Origin: Candidatus Endomicrobium neocapritermitis
Lineage (GTDB): Bacteria > Elusimicrobiota > Endomicrobiia > Endomicrobiales > Endomicrobiaceae
Assembly (NCBI GenBank): GCA_009778325.1
Contig: WRJZ01000049.1
Location: 41,588 to 105,587, forward strand
Reading direction: 5' to 3'
DNA length: 64,000 nt
Shown here: piece after piece, positions 26,985 through 34,727 of the stretch
How positions within the stretch are numbered: position 1 is the stretch's first letter
Layout: each line of letters begins with the position of its first letter
Program-made: the position numbers and the translations under genes
Notes under the pieces: model-generated
What the model was told of the DNA's origin: nothing
Database searches by the model: none
What the model saw: only the letters and a program-made list of their open reading frames with translations

Positions 26985-28574
26985 CGATGCCATACGGGCA
27001 TAAAGCTCAGGCATGTTTATTACAGACAGCATAAGTGCATTGGACACCGAAAGTGAAAAACTTAAAACAATTCCTAAAAATACCGTTGTAATAAGAGCAT
27101 ACTTTATTATCAATCCGGAGAGCTTCTCTTGATATTTACTGCACCAATAGGCCGCTAAAAATAATGAAGATATTATCAGATATATGCTGAAATCAGCTAA
27201 AAACCTGTAAAGACTGCCCATCAATGAAACAGAAAATAAAATTATAACGCCTGTCAGAATCATTCCAGCGATATATTTTTTATAGAAACTTTCAACTCCC
27301 TTTTCTTTGAAAAATAAATATCCCAAAGGAAACATAAATACAAAAGGCATAAGATAAAGTATTCCAGTAACAGGTTCAAATTTATGCCACATACCGCTTG
27401 AAAGACGGGAGAATATATATGGAAAAGAATTTTTATATTCAGGAGATAAAAATAAAAAATTCCGAAGAGAATTCCACATATTTGACAGAGACGGTTTCCA
27501 ATGGAACATATCGTAAATCGTAAGCTGGTATTTGGTGCCAAATTCAAAAACCGAATCAAATCTTGCGTAATTGTACAACATAAGTCCTGCAGCGCATACC
27601 GCTACAGGAACAGCATAAAAGACATATCCTTTCCAGCTTTGCCTCATTGTTTTTAAGTCGAATATTATAAAAAACTGTAAAGGAACCGCCAACGCGTAAA
27701 ACGGCCTGCAGCCGCATGCAAGTCCGATGAATAACCCCGCCAGAAACAAAAAAATGTTTTTCTTTTTCCGTGCATGCAAATAGATGAACAAAAAAGAAAG
27801 CAAACAGAAAAAAACCGCCATTATTATGGCAACCTCATACACTCTTGGAAAAGATATCAAAAAAGCAAACGACGAGCATAAACCTATCGCCATAACAGCC
27901 ATAACTTCAAATAAAAAATCTTTTTTTTCCACAAACTTTCTGTAAATGCCGAAAAAAATGAAAACGGACAAATAAAAAGACAGTAACGCAAACAACAGAA
28001 CTACCAATGCGTCCGTAATAAAACTGTTGGTAAGAAGCATAAAAGGCAGGTAAACCGTAAGCGCAGGCACAACGCCAAAATATATATAGTATTTCCCTTT
28101 ATAAAAGCTTAAATCCAATACATATTCAAAATTTTGCCATGAAAGATTATCGTTGAGTTCCATATAATCGTAAGGATTATTCAAAGCTTTTAGTTTTTCG
28201 GACGGTTCAACTGGAATATTAAGCTGTTTATTTTTTAATCCGTAAGCAAGAAAGTTATAATAACCCCAGCCTGTAAACCCGCTAATGGTTATGCTTTTTT
28301 TTATTTTCGTTCTTTCGGGATAAAAAGATGTGTATGTTATGGAACAGTAAAACAGAGAAATAAAAAGCAGTACCGAAAATAAAAGCACTGTTTTTGTATA
28401 TTTAAATTGTTTAAAAAATATATACAAACAATATAATATCGAAATGAAGAAAAATATCAAGTATGTATATTTATTTATGGACGGATAGACTGCAAGCACT
28501 GTTAAAAAAGACAGCAAAAAAATAAAAAAAGTTAAATGTTCTTTTATAAAATCAGGAATAGCATATTTTCTCAT
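26976..28574 (-). CDS. Multi-pass membrane protein, possible GT39-like glycosyltransferase (paralogue B)
   Basis: 532 residues, about 11-12 membrane helices, aligned end to end with the protein at 23284. Shared motifs include [40 protein letters not shown] and [12 protein letters not shown]. The two copies have diverged widely, so the duplication is not recent. It begins four bases inside the murA stop region, so it is probably read with murA. A role in transferring a lipid-linked sugar to a surface glycan is inferred. Confidence 0.6.
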   Translation of the reverse strand: MRKYAIPDFIKEHLTFFIFLLSFLTVLAVYPSINKYTYLIFFFISILYCLYIFFKQFKYTKTVLLFSVLLFISLFYCSITYTSFYPERTKIKKSITISGFTGWGYYNFLAYGLKNKQLNIPVEPSEKLKALNNPYDYMELNDNLSWQNFEYVLDLSFYKGKYYIYFGVVPALTVYLPFMLLTNSFITDALVVLLFALLSFYLSVFIFFGIYRKFVEKKDFLFEVMAVMAIGLCSSFAFLISFPRVYEVAIIMAVFFCLLSFLFIYLHARKKKNIFLFLAGLFIGLACGCRPFYALAVPLQFFIIFDLKTMRQSWKGYVFYAVPVAVCAAGLMLYNYARFDSVFEFGTKYQLTIYDMFHWKPSLSNMWNSLRNFLFLSPEYKNSFPYIFSRLSSGMWHKFEPVTGILYLMPFVFMFPLGYLFFKEKGVESFYKKYIAGMILTGVIILFSVSLMGSLYRFLADFSIYLIISSLFLAAYWCSKYQEKLSGLIIKYALITTVFLGIVLSFSLSVSNALMLSVINMPELYARMASLF

Positions 28575-29827
28575 TTTTTGACTCTTCTGATGTCAGCACC
28601 GACTTTTTTAAGTTTTTTTTCCAGAAGCTCATAGCCTCTGTCCAAATGATATATTCTCGAAACCGTGCTCCGGCCTTTTGCCGCAAGCCCGGCAAGAACC
28701 AAAGCCGCGCCGGCGCGTAAATCCGAAACCATCATGGGAGCTCCGGAAAATTTTTCAACGCCTTTAATGTTTACTGATTTACCGTCAATTACCAAATCAG
28801 CCCCTAACCGCTGAAGTTCCGCGACATGGAGAAATCTGTTTTCAAAAACATTCTCCTTTACGCGCGATTTTCCTTTAAGCAAACACATTAACGCCATCCA
28901 CTGCGCCTGCACATCAGTAGGAAATCCCGGATATACTTCGGTGCTTATATCGCATGGTTTTAAATCTTTTATCCATTTTGCCGAAATTGTATCCTTAGTC
29001 TCATTTATTTCCACGCCGCATTTTTTTAATTTATCCGTCACGGATTTCAGATGTTCCGGATAAACGCTCTTTAACAATATTTTGCCTTTTGTAATAGCGG
29101 CTGCAATCAAATATGTCGCGGCTTCTATTCTATCGGGAATAACGGCATGCTTAACGCCTCGCAGCTTTTCAACGCCTTCTATTATTATAGTTTTTGAGCC
29201 TGCTCCTGAAATTTTCGCACCCATTTTGTTAAGCATGTCAGCCAAATCTATAATTTCAGGTTCTCTGGCTGCATTAATAATTTTTGTTTTGCCTTTTGCA
29301 AGCACTGCGGCAAGCAGTATATTTTCCGTGGCTCCAACGCTTGGAAATCTAAACTCAATTTCACCGCCTTTTAAGCCTGTTTCGGCAATTGTTTTAACAT
29401 ATCCGCCTTCCACATCGATTTTTGCCCCAAGTTTTTTAAAAGCTTCCAGATGAATATCTATGGGCCGCGCGCCTATGGCGCATCCGCCAGGCAAAGAAAC
29501 GTCAACTTTATTAAGTCTTGACAAAAGAGGCCCCATTATCAATACGCTCGCGCGCATTTTTCTTACTAAATCGTACGGAGCAATGTACTTATATTTATCC
29601 GAAGACAAAGTTTTGACTTTTGAGCCGTTTTTTACTGATTTTTTGCCGATAAAATTTAAAAAAGCGATCGTAGTATTTATGTCCGCAAGAGAAGGAACAT
29701 TTTCAATAGTGCACGGTTCATCGGTTAAAAGCGTGGCAAACAGAATAGGAAGCGCCGAATTTTTTGATCCGGAAATTTTAACTTCGCCTTTAAGTTTTTT
29801 ACCGCCGTTGATTACAATTTTGTCCAT
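28571..29827 (-). CDS. murA: UDP-N-acetylglucosamine 1-carboxyvinyltransferase
   Basis: First committed enzyme of peptidoglycan synthesis, transferring enolpyruvate from PEP to UDP-GlcNAc. 418 residues. SGSKNSALPILFA is near 19, and LPGGCAIGARPIDIHL near 110 carries the Cys that fosfomycin attacks. PSVGATENILLAA is near 155 and GFPTDVQAQWMAL near 300. It follows prmC, separated by ten bases. Confidence 0.96.
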   Translation of the reverse strand: MDKIVINGGKKLKGEVKISGSKNSALPILFATLLTDEPCTIENVPSLADINTTIAFLNFIGKKSVKNGSKVKTLSSDKYKYIAPYDLVRKMRASVLIMGPLLSRLNKVDVSLPGGCAIGARPIDIHLEAFKKLGAKIDVEGGYVKTIAETGLKGGEIEFRFPSVGATENILLAAVLAKGKTKIINAAREPEIIDLADMLNKMGAKISGAGSKTIIIEGVEKLRGVKHAVIPDRIEAATYLIAAAITKGKILLKSVYPEHLKSVTDKLKKCGVEINETKDTISAKWIKDLKPCDISTEVYPGFPTDVQAQWMALMCLLKGKSRVKENVFENRFLHVAELQRLGADLVIDGKSVNIKGVEKFSGAPMMVSDLRAGAALVLAGLAAKGRSTVSRIYHLDRGYELLEKKLKKVGADIRRVKK

Positions 29828-29837
29828 TTATATACCT

Positions 29838-30686
29838 TTATATATTTGCTTTAAGAACTCTCGGAAGATGCGAATAATCTTCAATTATTTCTATATTTTT
29901 AAAACCGGCATCTTCAAAGATGGTTTTAATTTTTTCAGCATTGTTTGCATTAAGTTCCGTAAAAACCAGCCCGCCGACATTTAAATATTTAGAAGCTGAC
30001 AAAGCTATTTTTTTGTAAAAAAATAATCCGTCATCAGGAGCTGTCAAAGCTATTTCAGGTTCAAATCTCAATTCAGGTTCAAGATTTTTATATTCGCTTT
30101 CGGAAACATAAGGAGGATTTGAAACTATGCAGTCAAACTTAACATTTTCAAGCGTTTCGAACATATCGCTTAAAAGAAACTCAATATTTCTCAAGGCATT
30201 TAACGCAGCGTTTTCTTTAGCTGTCATTAAAGCGTCAACACTTATATCTACCGCAAAAATTTCTTTAAAATCCCCGAGTTTCGATAAGCTTACGGCTATA
30301 CATCCTGAACCAGTACACAAATCTAAAATAGTTTCAATTTTGTTTTTTTCCGCGGCTTTCAAAACATTTTCAACAAGAATTTCAGTCTCAGGTCTGGGTA
30401 TTAAAACATCTTTATTGACATTAAACTCAAGACCCATAAAACCGCATGAACCTGTTATGTACGCCGCAGGCTCGCGTTTTGAACGCCTTAAAATATATTC
30501 TTCAAACAGAGCAATTTCTTTTCCGCCGACTTTTTCATCTCTCATCAGAGCAAGCTGCGAGCGTTTCACTTTAAGAATGGAACTAAGAAGAACTTCAGCA
30601 TCAGACTTAGGATCATTCAAATTGTTAGATTTTAAAAACTTTTCGCTGCTTTTCAGAAGAGTGTAAACATTTGATTTATCTAACAT
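29838..30686 (-). CDS. prmC: Release factor glutamine methyltransferase PrmC (HemK)
   Basis: Methylates the Gln of the GGQ motif in release factors, including the PrfA encoded just upstream. 282 residues from the ATG at 30686, which has GGAG six bases upstream; an earlier ATG four codons ahead lacks this. The N-terminal helical substrate domain is followed by the SAM motif ILDLCTGSGCIAVSL near 115 and the catalytic SNPPYV near 185. Confidence 0.94.
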   Translation of the reverse strand: MLDKSNVYTLLKSSEKFLKSNNLNDPKSDAEVLLSSILKVKRSQLALMRDEKVGGKEIALFEEYILRRSKREPAAYITGSCGFMGLEFNVNKDVLIPRPETEILVENVLKAAEKNKIETILDLCTGSGCIAVSLSKLGDFKEIFAVDISVDALMTAKENAALNALRNIEFLLSDMFETLENVKFDCIVSNPPYVSESEYKNLEPELRFEPEIALTAPDDGLFFYKKIALSASKYLNVGGLVFTELNANNAEKIKTIFEDAGFKNIEIIEDYSHLPRVLKANI

Positions 30687-30700
30687 AAAATACTCCATGA

Positions 30701-30856
30701 CGGCAATTACGAATTACGAATCAACGGCAACCCCTCACCCTCTTGCTTCGCAAGTCCCTCTCCCGCAAGGGGCGAGAGAAAATACACATTTGTCTTTTAT
30801 TCATAATTTGTAATTGTCTTTGTCGTTCGCAGTTAATTCGTAATTCGTAATTGCCT
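30701..30856. repeat. Heptamer hairpin element, AATTACG word, with a CCCCTC repeat nested inside
   Basis: Outer arms are CGGCAATTACGAATTACG and its complement. Within it, at about 30728-30779, lies a second repeat type, CCCCTCACCCTCTTGC, then GCAAGTCCCTCTCCC, then GCAAGGGGCGAGAG, also found at 58264. It starts directly after the prfA stop. Confidence 0.82.
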
Positions 30857-31915
30857 TTAATTAAGCTTTGCTTCGGTATCAGCCTCAATAAGTTTATTTA
30901 CAAGTTCGGTTAAATCGCCGTCCATAACTTCAGTTATATTATAAACGCTATAGCCTATCCTGTGATCGGTTATCCTGTTCTGTGGGAAATTATAAGTTCT
31001 TATTTTTTCAGATCTGTCGCCTGTGCCAACCTGCTGCTTTCTTTCGTTTGAAAGCTGTTTTTCCTGTTCAACAATCTTTTGCTCATAAAGTTTTGCCCTT
31101 AAAACTTTAAAGGCTTTTGCCCTGTTTTTTATCTGGCTTCGCTCATCCTGACACGCAACGACAAGCCCTGTAGGCAAATGCGTTATGCGTATTGCTGAAT
31201 CGGTTTTATTGACATGCTGCCCGCCCGCGCCTGATGCCCTGTATGTATCGATTCTCAAATCATCCATTTTAATTTCAACATCCACTTCTTCGGCTTCCGG
31301 CAGAACGGCAACCGTAACCGCCGAAGTATGCACTCTTCCCGAAGCCTCGGTTTCAGGAACACGCTGTACTCTGTGCGCTCCTCTTTCAAATTTCATATAG
31401 CGCCATACTTTATTGCCGTTTACTTCAAATATAACTTCTTTATATCCGCCAAGTCCCGTTGGATTTGAATCAATAACTTCAAATTTCCATCCGTTTCTTT
31501 CGGCAAATCTGGTATACATTCTGAATAAATCGCCGACAAACAAAGCCGCTTCATCCCCGCCTGTTCCGGCGCGTATTTCCACGATAATATTTTTATCGTC
31601 ATTCGGGTCCGGAGGAAGAAGCAGCACTTTAATTTCAGCGTCCGTTTTTTCTTTCAAATCCAAAAGTTCATTATATTCCGCCTGAGCCATCTCTCTTATT
31701 TCATCGTCATCTGATTTTTTTAGCTCTTCCGCGCCTTCAATATCAGACAAAAGTTTTGAATATTCTTTGTATTTTTCCGCAAGCGGCATAAGATATGCAT
31801 GCTGTTTGGTAAGTTCGCGGTATTCTTCCTGATTATTCATAACGGAAGAATCGCTGAGCTTCCGCTCAACTTCTTTAAACTGCTCATTTAACGCTTTTAA
31901 CTTTTCATGAAACAT
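30857..31915 (-). CDS. prfA: Peptide chain release factor 1
   Basis: Terminates translation at UAA and UAG. 352 residues. The stop-codon-reading region contains RVPETEASGRVHTSA (PxT motif) near 180-195. The catalytic GGQ is in RASGAGGQHVNKTDSAIR near 225-242. It lies between rpmE and prmC, which is its modifier, a widely kept gene order. Confidence 0.96.
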   Translation of the reverse strand: MFHEKLKALNEQFKEVERKLSDSSVMNNQEEYRELTKQHAYLMPLAEKYKEYSKLLSDIEGAEELKKSDDDEIREMAQAEYNELLDLKEKTDAEIKVLLLPPDPNDDKNIIVEIRAGTGGDEAALFVGDLFRMYTRFAERNGWKFEVIDSNPTGLGGYKEVIFEVNGNKVWRYMKFERGAHRVQRVPETEASGRVHTSAVTVAVLPEAEEVDVEIKMDDLRIDTYRASGAGGQHVNKTDSAIRITHLPTGLVVACQDERSQIKNRAKAFKVLRAKLYEQKIVEQEKQLSNERKQQVGTGDRSEKIRTYNFPQNRITDHRIGYSVYNITEVMDGDLTELVNKLIEADTEAKLN

Positions 31916-31934
31916 AATTTACCCGTTATCCGCA

Positions 31935-31979
31935 TAAAAAATATGACAGAACCTATAGATGTCTCAGGTTCTGTCATAT
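31935..31979 (-). terminator. Rho-independent terminator after rpmE
   Basis: An 11-bp stem TGACAGAACCT/AGGTTCTGTCA with an 11-base loop, followed on the minus strand by TATTTTTT. It sits between rpmE and prfA, so prfA may be read partly by readthrough. Confidence 0.85.
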
Positions 31980-31994
31980 GATTTGTTTTATAGT

Positions 31995-32333
31995 CTACTT
32001 CTCTTTTTTCGTGTCTTTTTCTTTTTTTACCGCTGTTTTTGCTTTTTTCGGCGAAGTCGTAAGAATTTTTCCGCTGGTCTTTCTCGGCGCCGGAACTTTC
32101 TTTTCGGCTTTCTTTCTTACAACTGTTTTTCCTTCTGTTTTCGCAAAACGCTTCTGGAATTTTTCAACTCTGCCCGCGGTGTCAATCAACTTCTGCTTTC
32201 CTGTAAAAAACGGATGGCAGTTTGAGCAGATTTCAAGTTTAATTACGGGCTTTGTCGAACGGGTTTTAAAAGTATAACCGCACGCACAAGATACTGTGCA
32301 ATCTACATATTTAGGGTGTATTGCGTCTTTCAT
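31995..32333 (-). CDS. rpmE: 50S ribosomal protein bL31 with Lys-rich tail
   Basis: The first 68 residues are bL31 of the zinc-binding type: cysteines at CTVSCACGY and [13 protein letters not shown]. The remaining 45 residues are a basic Lys/Thr/Ala-rich extension ending [10 protein letters not shown], not present in E. coli L31 (70 residues). Such low-complexity basic tails occur on ribosomal proteins in some phyla. It lies between rho and prfA, a well-known order. Confidence 0.94.
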   Translation of the reverse strand: MKDAIHPKYVDCTVSCACGYTFKTRSTKPVIKLEICSNCHPFFTGKQKLIDTAGRVEKFQKRFAKTEGKTVVRKKAEKKVPAPRKTSGKILTTSPKKAKTAVKKEKDTKKEK

Positions 32334-32412
32334 TTTCTAAACGTCTCCTTTTTATAAAAAATCATTTGTTAATTATGCAAAATTTTTACTTTTTAGTCAA
32401 ATCAAAACGACA

Positions 32413-32536
32413 AGTAACAATTAATAATGAATAATTAACAATTATTGTGTTTTCGCAAAGCGAAAACTTATTAATAGGTTTCGCTGTCGCGAAACTCCGA
32501 CATTGTTCATTGTTATTTATTAATTATTAATTGCCG
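32413..32536. repeat. Heptamer hairpin element, AATTAAC/AATTATT word
   Basis: Arms of AATTAAT-like heptamers flank the core TTTTCGCAAAGCGAAAA plus TTTCGCTGTCGCGAAA, nearly the same core as at 3945. On the minus strand it begins as part of the rho stop (TAACGGCAATTA). Confidence 0.85.
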
Positions 32537-33823
32537 TTATAATCCTTCAAGGCTCGCCAGTTCCATTTGTTTCAAGAAATCTTTATTGGACTTTGAAGTA
32601 AGCATTCTTTTACAAAGCTCTTCCATAACTTCTATGGAGTTCATGGAATTCATCCACTTTCTTAAAATCCACATCTTATTTTTTTCATCTTCATTAAGCA
32701 GCAGCTCTTCTTTTCTTGTTCCCGAACGCAGCAAATCTATTGCCGGAAATATTCTTCTGTCGGCAAGTTTTCTGTCGAGATAAACTTCACAGTTTCCGGT
32801 TCCCTTAAACTCTTCAAATATAACGTCGTCCATTCTGCTGCCGGTTTCCACAAGGGCTGTTCCGATAATTGTCAGACTGCCGCCTTCTTCAATATTTCTT
32901 GCGGCTCCGAAAAATCTTTTCGGCCTTTGAAGCGCGTTGGAATCCAAACCGCCGGATAAAACTCTTCCGCTTGAAGGTATCGCGGTATTATAAGCTCTTG
33001 CAAGCCTTGTGATTGAGTCTAAAAGAACAACGACATTTTTACCGTTTTCAACCATTCTTTTTGCTTTTTCAATAACCATTTCGGCAACCTGAATATGTCT
33101 GTCCGAAGGTTCGTCAAATGTCGAAGATATGACCTCGCCTTTTACCGAGCGCTGCATATCCGTAACTTCTTCCGGTCTTTCGTCAATTAACAGAACCATC
33201 AGAATTATATCGGGATTATTCTCCGTTATAGCATTTGCTATCTTCTGAAGCAAAACCGTTTTTCCCGTACGCGGAGCGGCATTAATCAAAACTCTCTGCC
33301 CTTTTCCTATCGGAACAAGCATATCTATTATTCTTGTGGAAACTTCTTTCTGATTTGTTTCCATCACTATTTTTTCATTAGGATAAAGAGGAGTAAGATT
33401 ATCAAAAAGAGAACGTTCTCTTATATTTTCAAGGTTTTCCTGCCCGTTTATTGATTTCACCTGCAATAAAGCGAAAAAACGTTCCTGTTCCTTGGGAGGA
33501 CGCACATATCCAGCAACAGTATCGCCTTTTCTTAATGCAAACTTTTTTATCTGAGAAGGAGAAATATATATATCGTCCGGACCCGGAAGATAGTTATAAT
33601 CAGGCGAACGCAAAAATCCGAAACCATCCGGAAGTATCTCTAGAACGCCTTCATCATAAACCTGATTATTTTCTTTTGTCTGAGCTTCAAGTATTTTAGC
33701 GATAAGCTCCTGTTTTCTTAAGCCTGCGGTTGAATCAAGCTTTAAATCTTTTGCCAGCTTTGTAAGATCCGTCATCGTTCTTTTTGACAAAACGGAAACA
33801 TCCATGGATTTTTCTTTTTCCAT
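32537..33823 (-). CDS. rho: Transcription termination factor Rho
   Basis: Hexameric RNA helicase that ends transcription. 428 residues. The N-terminal Rho-N helical domain (about 8-50) is followed by the RNA-binding cold-shock-like domain with [16 protein letters not shown] near 67. The Walker A motif is [15 protein letters not shown] near 180, Walker [17 protein letters not shown] near 265 and the Q-loop [15 protein letters not shown] near 290. No large insertion is seen. A consensus promoter lies about 170 bases upstream. Confidence 0.97.
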   Translation of the reverse strand: MEKEKSMDVSVLSKRTMTDLTKLAKDLKLDSTAGLRKQELIAKILEAQTKENNQVYDEGVLEILPDGFGFLRSPDYNYLPGPDDIYISPSQIKKFALRKGDTVAGYVRPPKEQERFFALLQVKSINGQENLENIRERSLFDNLTPLYPNEKIVMETNQKEVSTRIIDMLVPIGKGQRVLINAAPRTGKTVLLQKIANAITENNPDIILMVLLIDERPEEVTDMQRSVKGEVISSTFDEPSDRHIQVAEMVIEKAKRMVENGKNVVVLLDSITRLARAYNTAIPSSGRVLSGGLDSNALQRPKRFFGAARNIEEGGSLTIIGTALVETGSRMDDVIFEEFKGTGNCEVYLDRKLADRRIFPAIDLLRSGTRKEELLLNEDEKNKMWILRKWMNSMNSIEVMEELCKRMLTSKSNKDFLKQMELASLEGL

Positions 33824-33988
33824 TAACTCCTCCAGAGTTTTGTGTTAATAATGGTATTTATGATGATAGTTAATTTTTTTTTGAAAAGCATAAATGAGGG
33901 AATTAAAGTTTTTTTGATTTGTTTTTAATTTTCCTATGGGTTATTTTAATGATTTTGGGTGAACTATAAGTTCAAGCTAAGTGATGGA

Positions 33989-34017
33989 ATTATATACTAT
34001 TTTAAATCACCTGTCAA
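33989..34017 (-). promoter_or_regulatory. Consensus sigma70 promoter of rho
   Basis: TTGACA and TATAAT, both perfect, separated by exactly 17 bases. The -35 box lies inside the 3' end of coaE. The predicted RNA start near 33982 leaves a roughly 160-nt AT-rich leader before rho, in which I see no clear stem. Rho mRNA leaders are often autoregulated; that is inference here. Confidence 0.88.
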
Positions 34018-34590
34018 TAAAGGATACAACTCTTTTATTTTTTTTCCCAATGCGGCTTTGGACCCGGTATTATCAACAACATAATCCGCAAGCTCTGCTT
34101 TTTTTTCAATAGGCATTTGGGAATTTATTCTTTTTCCGACCTGTTCTTCATTCAATCCGTCTCTTAAAGCCAGCCTTTTCGCCTGTATGTCATACGGCGC
34201 CCAAATCACGACAATTTTATCGCATATCCTGTCCAAACCTACTTCAAAAAGAAGGGGCGCGTCAATAACTATATCGTGTTTTTTATATTTTTTTGCGGCA
34301 ATATCATTTATGCATGAAATTATGTAAGCGTGAAGAATTTTCTCAACTCTCAATTTCGATTCCGGGTCTGTAAAAATTATTTCCGCAAGTTTTTTTCTTT
34401 TAAGAGAACCGTCGGCTCTTAAAATATCAGCCCCGAAATATTTTACAATTTCATTAAGCGCGGGCATGCCTTTTTCCGTGAGGCTGTGCGCAATTTCATC
34501 AGCGTCAATTATATAAGCTCCGAGTTTCTTAAAATGTTTAGCGCTTTCGCTTTTTCCCGTGGCAATTCCGCCGGTAAGGCCTATTATCAT
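33997..34590 (-). CDS. coaE: Dephospho-CoA kinase
   Basis: Last step of coenzyme A synthesis. 197 residues, typical. The P-loop GLTGGIATGKSESAKHF is near 4-20, DADEIAH near 33, and DAPLLFEVGLD near 109. The upstream side is a hairpin element that ends just before its GAGG ribosome site. The promoter of rho starts within its last codons. Confidence 0.94.
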   Translation of the reverse strand: MIIGLTGGIATGKSESAKHFKKLGAYIIDADEIAHSLTEKGMPALNEIVKYFGADILRADGSLKRKKLAEIIFTDPESKLRVEKILHAYIISCINDIAAKKYKKHDIVIDAPLLFEVGLDRICDKIVVIWAPYDIQAKRLALRDGLNEEQVGKRINSQMPIEKKAELADYVVDNTGSKAALGKKIKELYPLLTGDLK

Positions 34591-34606
34591 TTTTCATCCT
34601 CTTTTT

Positions 34607-34727
34607 AACGGCAGAGTTCAGAGTTCAAAGTTCAAATGCGGTGTTTTCGCAAAGCGAAAACCTATTATTAGTTTCGCCGAAGGCGAAACACGACATCTGA
34701 ACTTTGAACTCTAAACTCTGAACTTTG
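34607..34727. repeat. Heptamer hairpin element, AGTTCAG word
   Basis: Arms are GCAGAGTTCAGAGTTCAAAG and its complement, with a TTTTCGCAAAGCGAAAA core plus GTTTCGCCGAAGGCGAAAC. The core matches those at 3945 and 32413 while the heptamer word differs completely. It begins at the polA stop. Confidence 0.85.

Noticed and set aside
29082..29453. Long plus-strand frames opposite murA, gcvT, alaS, polA and others
   Set aside because: They are complementary to clearly conserved minus-strand genes, and their products show no family features.
30701..30856. CRISPR array
   Set aside because: The repeated words are 7-10 bases, tandem without unique spacers, and inverted across a core; no cas genes are present.
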